Both the position numbers and the translations under genes were made by a program. Below are positions 19,438-27,834 of a DNA stretch of 64,000 bases, piece after piece. The first letter of the stretch is position 1, and each line of letters opens with the position of its first letter. The stretch spans positions 1 through 64,000 of the forward strand of contig CAWHCB010000003.1 in NCBI GenBank assembly GCA_963827905.1, written 5' to 3'. Below the pieces are notes generated by a model. The model was not told the DNA's origin. It did no database searches and was given only the letters and a program-made list of their open reading frames with translations. The DNA is from JACXTP01 sp963827905. Its GTDB lineage: Archaea > Thermoplasmatota > Thermoplasmata > Methanomassiliicoccales > UBA472.

Positions 19438-20106
19438 AGGTGCGGCGCTTCGTGAACAGGAAACGGATGTTCTTGTAACCGTCCTTCCAGGAGGACAGCT
19501 TCACCTCTCCCACCCGGCGCCGGTATTCGATCGGGACCTCTCTGGCCTTGCCTTTGCGGAAGGCCTCGATCTTGATCTCCTCCGACAGGGCCATGCCATC
19601 CGAGGTCAGGTCCAATCGGTCCAGCAATGAGCGATGGAACACCCACATGCCGCTCTGCGAATCCTTGATCCAGACATGGAAGAGGAGGTTGGTGGTGAAC
19701 GTGAGCGCCTTGTTGCCGAGGGTGTGCTTGGCCGACATCGCTCCCTCCTCCAACATGGCGAAGCGGTTGGTGGTGATGAAGTCCAGCGATCCGTCTGCAG
19801 CATGCGGGTCAGCCTGGGTATCTCCTCCGCCGGGTAGGTGCAATCGGCGTCCAGGGTGGCGATGATGTCCCCCTCGGCCTTTTCGAAACCGGTCTTGTAG
19901 GCCCGTCCATACCCACGACGGGGCTCTTCGACGACCACCGCGCCCATCTCCTTGGCGATGTCCTTGGTCCGGTCCTTGGAGTTGGTGTCTACGATCACGA
20001 CGTCATAGGAGAACTCCGTGCCGTCCAGGGCCTTCCTGACCGACTCGATCACTCCGCCTATTCCCGCCTCCTCGTTCATGGTTGGGATGATGACCGTGAT
20101 CCGCAT
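19421..20106 (-). CDS. GT2-family glycosyltransferase (dolichyl-phosphate sugar synthase-like), one frameshift
   Basis: The GT-A fold protein starts MRITVIIPTMNEEAGIGGVI, with VVIVDTNSKDRTKDIAKEMG and GDIIATLDADCTYPAEEIP, the D-x-D metal site. One indel near 19795 leads to LDFITTNRFAMLEEGAMSAK, KDSQSGMWVFHRSLLDRLDL (the Q-S-G-M block of polyprenyl-phosphate glycosyltransferases) and VPIEYRRRVGEVKLSSWKDG. It lacks clear C-terminal membrane helices, so it is closer to DPM1 than to GtrB. It may load a sugar onto dolichyl phosphate for the surface glycan. ATG 20106 is preferred to GTG 20115 because the TATA box at 20133-20141 predicts an RNA start near 20113. Confidence 0.85.
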
Positions 20107-20132
20107 GTCAAACACCGGGAACGCCCCCCTCC

Positions 20133-20141
20133 CGATATAAG
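20133..20141 (-). promoter_or_regulatory. TATA box of the GT2 gene at 19421-20106
   Basis: CTTATATCG on the minus strand lies about 31 bases before ATG 20106, placing the RNA start a few bases upstream of the start codon. Confidence 0.45.
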
Positions 20142-20163
20142 GGTTGTTGCACGTTGGTAGGGA

Positions 20164-20180
20164 GCCGCTATCTCAGCGGC
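20164..20180 (-). terminator. Perfect 6-bp hairpin between the two GT2 genes
   Basis: GCCGCT (20164-20169) and AGCGGC (20175-20180) enclose a 5-base loop directly after the stop of the upstream minus-strand gene at 20182. There is no T-tract, so it may slow or end transcription or be an operator for the next promoter. Confidence 0.35.
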
Positions 20181-20181
20181 C

Positions 20182-20977
20182 CTATCGCCGTTCGTAAGGA
20201 CCGCGGTCCCCGAATAGCTTGAAGGCCACGTAGCCCATCATGGCCACCGACAGCCTGGTCAGGGACCAGAAGGTCGTCTTCTGTTTGAACATGCGCAACG
20301 GGTCGTAGCTGGTCCACAGCCTACCATGCTTCATGGTGAGCTGCTTGCGCCCCGCCCCGTTCCAGAAGGCCTGTTTGTAGAAGCGGTAGAGGGTGGACTT
20401 GTGCCGGTGGTAGACGATGGCATTCTCGTTGTAGGATATGTTGAAGCCCTTGTCCACCACCCTCATGTTGAGGTCTATGTCCTCGGCGGTGATGAACCAG
20501 GGGTCGAACATGCCCGCCTTGATCACCGCCTCGCGTTTGAAGGCCTCGTTGCAGCTGGGCCAGGAGATATCGTTGCCTCGGTAGTACAGCTCCACCCGGT
20601 CCAGGTCCACCCAGGCGTCCAGACCGATGGTGATGGTCTTACCCACCACCACGCCGTTGCCCTTCCATTATGGTCTTGCGCAGCTCCTTTATCCAAAAGG
20701 GGTTGGCCAGACAGTCACCGCCGATGAACGCCAGGATATCGCCCTTCGCCTTCTCCACCCCGTAGTTGGTGCTCTCGCCTCGGCGGCCGGGTTTGACGTG
20801 CAGACTGATGAAGGGATATCTTTCCACATATTTCTGCACGATCTCCCTGGTGCGGTCCTTGCTGGCGGCGTCGACCACCACCACCTCCATGGGCTGCTCC
20901 TGGATGACCAGGGAGTCGAGGAGGTCGGCTATGTTCTTCTCCTCGTTCATGACATTGAGGACGACGCTCACCATCAT
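20182..20977 (-). CDS. GT2-family glycosyltransferase, one frameshift
   Basis: The GT-A protein starts MMVSVVLNVMNEEKNIADLL, with MEVVVVDAASKDRTREIVQK and KGDILAFIGGDCLANPFWIK (metal-binding acidic pair). An indel near 20650 leads to VVVGKTITIGLDAWVDLDRV, ISWPSCNEAFKREAVIKAGM and WFITAEDIDLNMRVVDKGFN, the E-D-x-D-L catalytic region. A basic, moderately hydrophobic tail (LTRLSVAMMGYVAFKLFG) may anchor it to the membrane. A longer reading from 21046 is possible but begins before the conserved strand. It follows the chelatase-like gene by 71 bases on the same strand. The acceptor is probably a lipid-linked glycan; the donor is unknown. Confidence 0.83.
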
Positions 20978-21048
20978 CGGAAACGCTCTAGCATCTTGGC
21001 CGATGGATATGATGATTTCGCCCCGCTTCCGCGGCAGGATAACCATAT

Positions 21049-22266
21049 CTACAGGACCTCGTCCACCCTCTCCTTGATGGCATCGATGACCATTGGGTCG
21101 TCGTTCCAGGCCCCTAGGTTCAACAGTTCCACATCGCTGCCTACCCTGGCCTTACGCACCAGATCAGGTATATCGCATTGGCTGTGTATCGCGTCGGCGC
21201 TGATGGCGGCAGAGAAGTAAATGACCTTCCTAACCCCTTTGGCCACCAGCTCCTCCACCTTATCCTGGGGGGAAGGTTGGCGGAAGGCCATCCAGGCGAG
21301 GCTCACGTTCTCCTGTTTATAGCCATTAGCAACGAAGAGGTCCATGACCTTGATCCGGAAGTTGTTCTCATGCTCCGTCTCCGTGGGGAACTCCCGGTCC
21401 CACTCCTTAGGTTGGCCATGCCCGACCAGTAGGACACCGACCTCTCCCCTTTCCGTCACTGGCACCACGCGGTCCGCCTTGGCAAGGAACGCCTGATGCA
21501 ACTTTTCCGAGTTCCAGAGGGTACGGGTGTACCTGACATCGATGCCCATCCTCCCCAGGTCCAAGCGTCTCGACCTGGTGCTTCCCCTCCTTGGTATGGT
21601 TCGAGTCCGTGAGGAAAACCTCTGCCACCACCACCCGCCCGGCCCCTTCGTTGACCGCCTTGGCACGACACCGTCCACCCTTGGGTCCGAGTCCAGGAAG
21701 GACAGGTAGAACCGGGTGTCCTTGTCACCTTCGTTCCGGTATCGTCTCTCCAATTCCCGCATCATCCGTTCATGGACTTCGGTGTGGTTGCTCTTACCCG
21801 CCCTTTTGTATTTGGAGCGGAGGATGAAGAGGAAGAAGGGACGGACGAGGAAGGGCATGAACGGAACACCCTGCTCATCGAACTCCCTGAACTGGAGAAC
21901 CCAGCTCATAGGTTCGTAGAACGGTGACTCACCGTGGCTGAAGTAGACGATGGCCGTGGGTCCGGAGTCAATACCCGTTTCGCGCGGAGCGATCGGTCCG
22001 GGGACCGGTCTTTGGTACTTGATGCCTAACACGAACCGAGCCATCAGGCTGTAGCCCAAAAGGGCAAGGGTGGCAGCCAGCGCGATGCCGATCCAGATAT
22101 CGGTTCCAGACAGTTGCGTGATGGCAAGGACGACTGTGCCCAATGAAAGGCTCATAAGGACCACGAACGGCATAACATATCGGGGCAAACAGGTCAGGTA
22201 CTGGACGAAGAGACCCCCAAAAAGGAATGAAGAGGCGGCCGCAAGCAAGAGCATCGAGGCGTCCAT
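21049..22266 (-). CDS. Membrane-anchored chelatase-like protein (CbiX/ferrochelatase superfamily)
   Basis: The 405-aa protein has about three membrane helices in the first 85 residues (LLLAAASSFLFGGLFVQYLT, FVVLMSLSLGTVVLA, IGIALAATLALLGYSLMARF), then two alpha/beta halves. The first starts TAIVYFSHGESPFYEP. The second has VGVLLVGHGQPKEW, VSLAWMAFRQPSPQDKVEEL, VRKVIYFSAAISADAIHSQC and DIPDLVRKARV. The G-H-G motif and the H-x-x-C/Y-D-I-P block match sirohydrochlorin cobaltochelatases and ferrochelatases. Between about 21575 and 21690 the frame is out: the better reading there is VVVAEVFLTDSNHTKEGKHQ, so two compensating indels are likely. No tetrapyrrole gene is nearby, so the ligand is open. 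Promoter: TTATAAAAG near 22308-22316. Confidence 0.65.
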   Translation of the reverse strand: MDASMLLLAAASSFLFGGLFVQYLTCLPRYVMPFVVLMSLSLGTVVLAITQLSGTDIWIGIALAATLALLGYSLMARFVLGIKYQRPVPGPIAPRETGIDSGPTAIVYFSHGESPFYEPMSWVLQFREFDEQGVPFMPFLVRPFFLFILRSKYKRAGKSNHTEVHERMMRELERRYRNEGDKDTRFYLSFLDSDPRVDGVVPRRSTKGPGGWWWQRFSSRTRTIPRRGSTRSRRLDLGRMGIDVRYTRTLWNSEKLHQAFLAKADRVVPVTERGEVGVLLVGHGQPKEWDREFPTETEHENNFRIKVMDLFVANGYKQENVSLAWMAFRQPSPQDKVEELVAKGVRKVIYFSAAISADAIHSQCDIPDLVRKARVGSDVELLNLGAWNDDPMVIDAIKERVDEVL

Positions 22267-22410
22267 GCGGATTGAGGATGCCCGCCCATCACTATTAATG
22301 GTTTCGACTTTTATAATGAATGCCGTAATAATATCAATGGAAAAATGCTACGCCAGTTCGCATCGAAAGCCAGGTACAATCATTATCCGATAGGGCCAGT
22401 CAGACGATAG

Positions 22411-22420
22411 CAAATAAGTA
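22411..22420 (+). promoter_or_regulatory. TATA box of the wbpD-wbpE-wbpB-like operon
   Basis: CAAATAAGTA is centred about 34 bases before ATG 22450, predicting a leader of about 8 bases. Confidence 0.4.
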
Positions 22421-22449
22421 TCAAAAGGGACATTCCAAACCCGGTCGAG

Positions 22450-22908
22450 ATGAAGCTGTTGGCCGAGTTCTATTCCATTAAGGACTGCAAGATCGGGGAT
22501 GGCACCATCGTGCGCGATTTCGTCAACCTTTATGGCTGCCAGATCGGCAAGGATTGCAAGGTGGCGGCCTTCGTGGAAATTCAGCGCGGCGTGATCATTG
22601 GCGATAGGTGCAAGATCGAGGCCTTCGCATTCATACCTAGCGGGGTCACCATCGAGGACGAGGTCTTCGTTGGGCCTCATGCCACGTTCACAAACGATCT
22701 CCACCCCCATGCGGTGGGCGACTGGTCCATAACCCCCACGACGGTAAGGCGCGGCGCATCCATTGGAGCCAACGCGACCATAGTGTGCGGCGTGACGATC
22801 GGCGAAGGCGCCACAGTCGGGGCGGGCGCCGTGGTGACCAAGGACGTCCCACCAGGGGAGTTGGTGGTAGGTAACCCGGCCAGACCGATCAAGAGGAGAG
22901 GTGATTGA
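22450..22908 (+). CDS. Hexapeptide-repeat N-acetyltransferase (WbpD/WlbB-like)
   Basis: The 152-aa left-handed beta-helix protein starts MKLLAEFYSIKDCKIGDGTI. It shows hexapeptide turns VEIQRGVIIGDRCKIEAFAF and VTIEDEVFVGPHATFTNDLH, where N-D in the loop is typical of WbpD, then ASIGANATIVCGVTIGEGAT and VVGNPARPIK at the end. WbpD acetylates the 3-amino group of UDP-GlcNAc3NA using acetyl-CoA. Assignment rests on the loop and on the two genes directly after it. DegT starts on the base after its stop codon, and the dehydrogenase follows, giving a D-E-B order. It is intact. Confidence 0.85.
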   Translation: MKLLAEFYSIKDCKIGDGTIVRDFVNLYGCQIGKDCKVAAFVEIQRGVIIGDRCKIEAFAFIPSGVTIEDEVFVGPHATFTNDLHPHAVGDWSITPTTVRRGASIGANATIVCGVTIGEGATVGAGAVVTKDVPPGELVVGNPARPIKRRGD

Positions 22909-24007
22909 ATGGAAAGGATTCCAGCGGCGAGACCCACAGTGACCGATGAGATGGTGGAGGCGGCTGCCAACGCCCTGCGGAATGAGAAGATGGTGCTGGG
23001 CGAGAGCGTTTTCAAGTTCGAGGAGGCGTTCGCGCGGTACACTGGAACGAAGCATGCCATATCCCTTTCGTCGGGAACGAACGCGCTGCATCTGACCTTG
23101 GAAGGGTTGGGCGTCCGCGGCAAACCGGTCATCACCACCACCTTGTCGTTCGTGGCCACGGCCAACGTCATAGTCCAGGCCGGGGGCGTGCCGACGTTCT
23201 GCGATGCCTCCCAGGCGGACAACAACATAGAGCCGACAAAGGTGCGCCAAGCCATCGGTCCGAGCACCTCCGCCCTAATGCCCGTCCATCTGTTCGGCCA
23301 TCCCTGCGACATGCGGTCGTTGGGGGCCATCGCCGAGGAGAAAGGGCTCACCCTCATCGAGGACGCCTGCCAAGCACATGGCGCACTATACCATGGCAAG
23401 AAGGCCGGGGTCCATAGGCCACGTGGGCTGCTTCTCCTTCTACCCCACCAAGAACATGACGGTGGGCGGTGACGGGGGCATGATAACCACTGACGATACC
23501 GACCTGGCCAAGCGCATCGCCAAGCTCAGGGACTGCGGACGGGTGTCCCGTTACGTGCACGATGTCATCGGTTACACCTCCCGGCTCAACAGCAGCAACG
23601 CCGCCTTCGGGCTGGTCCAACTGAAGCATCTGGACCAGTGGAATGACAGAAGACGGGCGATCGCCAGGCTCTACACCGGTCTTTTGAAGGACGTGGTGGA
23701 GCTCACCCCCCCGCCCATGGGGGACAAGGACGTGATCCCGGTGTTCCATCTCTATGCCGTGCACTGCCAGCGGCGGGATGTCCTGGCCCAGCACCTTATC
23801 GATAAAGGGATAGAGTGCGGCGTCCATTACCCCGTCCCCATCCATCTCCAGCCGGTCTACAAGGACCTCTACGGGTTCAAGGGCGGCGAGTTCCCGGTGG
23901 CGGAGAAGCTATCGCAGATGCTGCTCTCCCTGCCGATCTTCCCCACCATGACCGATGACCAGGTGAGGCGCGTGGCCGAGGAGATAAGACAGTTCTACGG
24001 GAGATGA
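22909..24007 (+). CDS. DegT/DnrJ/EryC1 sugar aminotransferase (WbpE/WlbC-like), one frameshift
   Basis: This PLP enzyme adds the 3-amino group to a UDP-3-keto-GlcNAcA. It starts MERIPAARPTVTDEMVEAA and has EEAFARYTGTKHAISLSSGT, TTTLSFVATANVIVQAGGVP, LTLIEDACQAHGALYHGKKA and, after an indel near 23408, HVGCFSFYPTKNMTVGGDGG with the Schiff-base Lys. It ends VRRVAEEIRQFYGR. The length of about 365 aa matches the family. The start is adjacent to the acetyltransferase stop, and the dehydrogenase follows after 4 bases, so the three genes form one unit. Confidence 0.9.
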
Positions 24008-24011
24008 TGGC

Positions 24012-24960
24012 ATGAGGCGATTCGAGGTCGGGGTGCTGGGCGTCGGTTATTGGGGCAGGAAGATCGTGGAGGAGTACAGCTCCATCCAGAACGTCAAGGT
24101 GAAGGCGGTCTCCGATCTGATGGACCGCAACCTGGAGTACTGCCGCGACCGGTACCAGGTCCCCAACCTGGTCCATGATTACAAGGAGGTCATCGCGGAC
24201 AGCTCCATCCAGGCGGTGCACATCTGCCTGCCCAACGCGCTCCACTACCAGGCTTGCAAGGAGGCCCTGGAACGGGGCAAGCACGTCCTTGTGGAGAAGC
24301 CCATCACGTTGACGAGCGAGGAGGGACGCAAACTGGTGGAGCTCGCCGAGGAGAAGAACCTCACCCTTGTCCGTGGGTCACATCTACCGTTTCAACAACG
24401 CCCTCGCCGAGGTGAAGAGGCTGTGGAAGGAGAACTTCTTCGGGCGGGTCTTCCTGCTCAACCTTACCTGGACCAATCTCGAGCCAGTGTTCTCCGACCG
24501 GGACGTCATCGTAGACCTGGCCCCTCATTACTTCGACATAGTCAACTATCTCTTCGAGGCCTGGCCCCAGCGCATCACCTGCGTGGCCAAGCCCTACCGT
24601 CAGAAGGCCCAGGAGGAGGCGGCCTACATCATCAGCGAGATGCCGTCCGGGGCGGTCTCCCAGGCCCATCTCAACTGGGTATCGCCGAAGAAGGTGCGCC
24701 AGATCGAGGTGGTGGGCGAGAACCGTTCCTGCACCATAGACGCGGTGGGGCAGGTGGTCACGGTCTACGAGAGCGGTTACACCTACCAGCTGGGCGTGGT
24801 TCGCAACAACACCATCCGGGACGAGCTCCTGCATTTCATCCAATCCATCGGCGACCCTTCCGCGGAGACCAGGAACAGCGGCTCCATCGGGGTCCGCACC
24901 GTGGAGATGATCGAGGGGGCGAAGGAATCCTTGCGGAGCGGGTGCTCCGTGGAAGTGTGA
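24012..24960 (+). CDS. Gfo/Idh/MocA dehydrogenase (WbpB/WlbA-like), one frameshift
   Basis: WbpB oxidises C3 of UDP-GlcNAcA with NAD+, giving the keto group that WbpE aminates. The protein starts MRRFEVGVLGVGYWGRKIVE and has AVHICLPNALHYQACKEAL, LVEKPITLTSEEGRKLV with the catalytic Lys, VVGHIYRFNNALAEVKRLWK (joined over one extra C near 24369) and VDLAPHYFDIVNYLFEAWPQ, the x-x-x-H-x-x-D active-site block. It ends SGCSVEV. The length is about 316 aa. It is the last of the D-E-B trio; the glycosyltransferase follows after 10 bases with a TTG start. A second family member lies at 6343. Confidence 0.88.
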
Positions 24961-24970
24961 GGGGGAGACC

Positions 24971-26073
24971 TTGCGCCACCGGGTCCTGATGCTCCTCTCC
25001 AACGAGTACCGGCCCGACGTTCGGGTGGAGAAGGAGGCCAGGGCCTTGGCCGACGATGGTCATGAGGTCACCGTGCTGGCCTGGGACCGAGGGCACAAAC
25101 GTCCAATGGAGGAGGCCAAGGACGGCATCCTGGTGAACCGGGTGAGGACCAGGAGGTTCGATTCCAAATTCGGGCTGGCCTTCAACTATCCATTTTTCAT
25201 CATAGCGCTCCTGAGCTCCTCCAGAGGCCGTCATTTCGATGTGGTGCACGCCCATGACCTGGACACGCTATTGGCGGGCACACTGATCTCCCGCCTGAGG
25301 GGCGTGCCCCTCGTCTATGACGCCCATGAGCATTATGCCGACATGGTGTCCCAGGACCTGCCTCGCGGCGTAGCGAGGATGTTCGACCTTTTCGAGAAGG
25401 TACTGGTCAGGAACGCGGACCGAGTGGTCGCCGCCAATCAGAGGATAGCCGAATATCTCAATGACTGGACCACCCGACCACCGGTGGTGGTGATGAACTG
25501 CATCGAGCCGCCGCAGGGGATGGAGACCAGACAACGGCGCGAAAAAATGGTGGTGTTCTACGGTGGCAGCCTGGAGCCGCTACGTTTCATAGAGGAGGCG
25601 GTGGCGGCGGTGCGGGAAGGCGATGGCACCCTCCTCCGCGTGGCCGGGGACGGATCGCTGCGAAACCTCGTGGAGGATGCCGCAGGCTCCGGTCGCAACG
25701 TGCAGTACATAGGGTATGTGGACCATGCCACACTTGTTGAAGGAGATGGCGCAGGCCGATGTGATCATCGCCATGCTCGACCCGAGCAACCATAACAACC
25801 GCATCGGGACCCCGAACCGCATGTTCGAGGCCATGGCGGTAGGGACGCCGGTCCTCGTCTCCAAGGGCACCTTGAGCGGGGAGATCGTCGAGAGCGCAGG
25901 GGCTGGGCTGGCCATCGAGTGGAGCGTATCCTCGTTCCAAGAAGCGTTGCTAGCGTTTGGCCGACCCGGAGCTAAGGGCGAGGCTCGGTGAAAATGGCAA
26001 GGATGCGGTCAAGAGGGAATACAACTGGGGCGCCATGCGGGCCAGGCTCCTCGACCTTTACCGATCGCTGTGA
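24971..26073 (+). CDS. GT4-type glycosyltransferase, TTG start, frameshifts at two places
   Basis: The protein starts at TTG 24971 (RHRVLMLLSNEYRPDVRVEK), with GGGGGA-type spacing before it. It has FDVVHAHDLDTLLAGTLISR, VPLVYDAHEHYADMVSQDLP, ADRVVAANQRIAEYLNDWTT, MVVFYGGSLEPLRFIEEAVA and, after an indel near 25730, VIIAMLDPSNHNNRIGTPNR and MFEAMAVGTPVLVSKGTLSG, the GT4 donor site. A second shift near 25960 leads to the end YRSL at 26073. Position after the wbp-like trio suggests it transfers that diacetamido-uronic acid; this is inference. Confidence 0.82.
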
Positions 26074-26085
26074 TGATGGTCGGTC

Positions 26086-27657
26086 CTACTTTCCTTTCAG
26101 TTCGGAACGGATGTAGCTCATCATCTCCCCGACGTTGACCACGTCCAGGAAGAAGTCCAGGTCCCGCTTCTGCAGCTCCTTCAGCAAGAGCAGCACCAAT
26201 GCAAAGACGCAGTAGCTGACGATGCTGACCAACACCAGGTCGTACCATCGCTCCACCGGGACCAAGAGGCTCAGACCATAGGCGGCCATGGCAGCCGCCG
26301 CTATCGCCGCCAGATACTTCAAGGGGCGGTGGTCCAGCTTGACCGGGATCTGTCGGCTGGCATAATAGATGGAGAGGCCGAACACCACGACATATGTGAT
26401 GAGGTTGGCGATGGCCGCGCCCACGTAGGAAAGCCCGAGGAGCTCCACTCCGAGGATCTCGTGGGGGACCAGGATGAAAAGCAGGACCGCGTCCACCAGC
26501 ATGGCGGTCACGTAGATGCGCGCCACCTTCTTCGGCTCGTTTATGGCGTAGAGCTGGGTGATGAAGATGGTGGCGATGGCGCTCAGGAATATGGAGACCG
26601 AAAGGATGTTCAACGTCTTGCCCGAATCGGCGAAGGTGCCCCCGAAGATGATGACCGCCGTCTCCACCGGGAATAGCAGGATCACCACCACCATGGGCAG
26701 GATGATCATGCTGATGTAGCGGATGGCCTCGGTGGACTTGGAACGGATCTCGTCATGCCGGCCCTCCTTGTCCAGCATGGAGAACGCCGGGAAGGCAAGG
26801 GCGGCCACGGCGCTGCTCACCACCAGGAACATGGACAGCAGGTTCTGGCTGGAGCTGTAGAAGCGCACCGAGTCCTCGGAGATGAAGGTGCCGATGACCA
26901 GCTTGTCCATGGTGGAGAGCACGGTGCTGGCGATGACTATGGCGAGCACCGGGGTGGCATATCTCAAATAGGAACGGAACAGGGTGGGCTTGGTCCAGTG
27001 CACCTTGTCCCGGAAAAGGTAGAACAGGGCCACGCAAACCGTGGCCAGACCGCCCAGCACATAGGCCCAGGCAACCTCGGTCACTCCCTGCCGGTCCATG
27101 AGCAGGAAGACCACCAGGGGCACCCTTATCAGAGGGTCCACCAGCACCGAGAGCTGGGTCTTGGTGGTCTGCAGGCGGGCGTCGAAGGTGAGCGTGGCGA
27201 TCCCTGCCAGCCCATAGAACACGTAATAGGCCAGGAGGATGTAGACCAGCTCCTTGACCGTCGGTTCCATGGGCGTGGGGAAGATGAGGTCATAGCTGAA
27301 CAGCAGCGCGAGCGTCACCGCCACCGCTCCGGCCAGGGTGCAGAGCTTTACCGTCGCATAGGTGCTGACGCAATCATTTAGGTCATTGCCCTCCGAGACC
27401 CGTTTTATGTGCGCCTGGGCGAAACCGAGGTCCGCCACCCCGAAGATGATGGCCAGGAAGGCGAGCGAATAGCTGAGCTGCCCATAGGCCTCGTCCAAAT
27501 ACCGGGTCATGAAGGTGAGGGCGACCAGGCCGAGGGCGGCGCTGAGGAACCGCGAGATCATGATCAGAAAGGAGCGACGGCCTATCAACGGGCTCTCGTA
27601 GCCATTGTCATTATTTAACGGTAATCGGCCCGATACCGGGCAGGATAAAAAGGGCAA
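26086..27657 (-). CDS. Polysaccharide flippase (Wzx/MATE-like membrane exporter)
   Basis: This protein of up to 523 aa has about 12-14 membrane helices, starting SFLIMISRFLSAALGLVALT and MTRYLDEAYGQLSYSLAFLA, with the R-x-L-x-x-x-x-Y-G pattern of lipid-linked oligosaccharide flippases. Later blocks are LLAYYVFYGLAGIATLTFDA, VIASTVLSTMDKLVIGTFIS and VIIFGGTFADSGKTLNILSV. It would flip a lipid-linked glycan across the membrane, fitting the neighbouring glycosyltransferases. The start is uncertain: 27657 is a TTG, and a second TATA-like element near 27645 would favour a later start, such as ATG 27561. The gene is unbroken and converges with the GT4 gene, 12 bases apart. Confidence 0.88.
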   Translation of the reverse strand: MPFLSCPVSGRLPLNNDNGYESPLIGRRSFLIMISRFLSAALGLVALTFMTRYLDEAYGQLSYSLAFLAIIFGVADLGFAQAHIKRVSEGNDLNDCVSTYATVKLCTLAGAVAVTLALLFSYDLIFPTPMEPTVKELVYILLAYYVFYGLAGIATLTFDARLQTTKTQLSVLVDPLIRVPLVVFLLMDRQGVTEVAWAYVLGGLATVCVALFYLFRDKVHWTKPTLFRSYLRYATPVLAIVIASTVLSTMDKLVIGTFISEDSVRFYSSSQNLLSMFLVVSSAVAALAFPAFSMLDKEGRHDEIRSKSTEAIRYISMIILPMVVVILLFPVETAVIIFGGTFADSGKTLNILSVSIFLSAIATIFITQLYAINEPKKVARIYVTAMLVDAVLLFILVPHEILGVELLGLSYVGAAIANLITYVVVFGLSIYYASRQIPVKLDHRPLKYLAAIAAAAMAAYGLSLLVPVERWYDLVLVSIVSYCVFALVLLLLKELQKRDLDFFLDVVNVGEMMSYIRSELKGK

Positions 27658-27730
27658 AGGGTTCGGACCCGCAGGCCAAAGAATTTATTGGTGCGAGATA
27701 AATAAAATATAAATAATTCAGAAGGCATTC

Positions 27731-27740
27731 CTTAAATATG
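27731..27740 (+). promoter_or_regulatory. TATA box of the smc-scpA-scpB operon
   Basis: CTTAAATATG would place the RNA start near 27758-27760, leaving a leader of about 75 bases before ATG 27835. A second AT-rich run at 27700-27716 serves the divergent flippase or adds strength. Confidence 0.45.
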
Positions 27741-27757
27741 TCCGACAGTCGTCGGAC
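27740..27757. promoter_or_regulatory. Perfect palindrome between TATA box and start site of smc
   Basis: GTCCGAC (27740-27746) and GTCGGAC (27751-27757) are exact inverted repeats around AGTC. The site fills the space between the TATA box and the predicted RNA start, where a bound dimer would block transcription. It could instead form a hairpin in RNA only if transcription starts further upstream. Confidence 0.5.
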
Positions 27758-27834
27758 TCGATGGATGGGATGCACTTGGAGCTTGAGCTTTATCAGAGCG
27801 TATGCTCAAGGGCCCTTGGCCGAGGAGGGCGGGA

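Noticed and set aside
21582..21700. A Trp/Arg-rich insert in the chelatase-like protein
   Set aside because: The odd composition disappears when two compensating indels are assumed and a normal strand-helix sequence appears.
27802..27834. An 11-residue N-terminal extension of SMC
   Set aside because: The family starts at MYLKQIEVENFKSFG, and a GGAGG site precedes ATG 27835.
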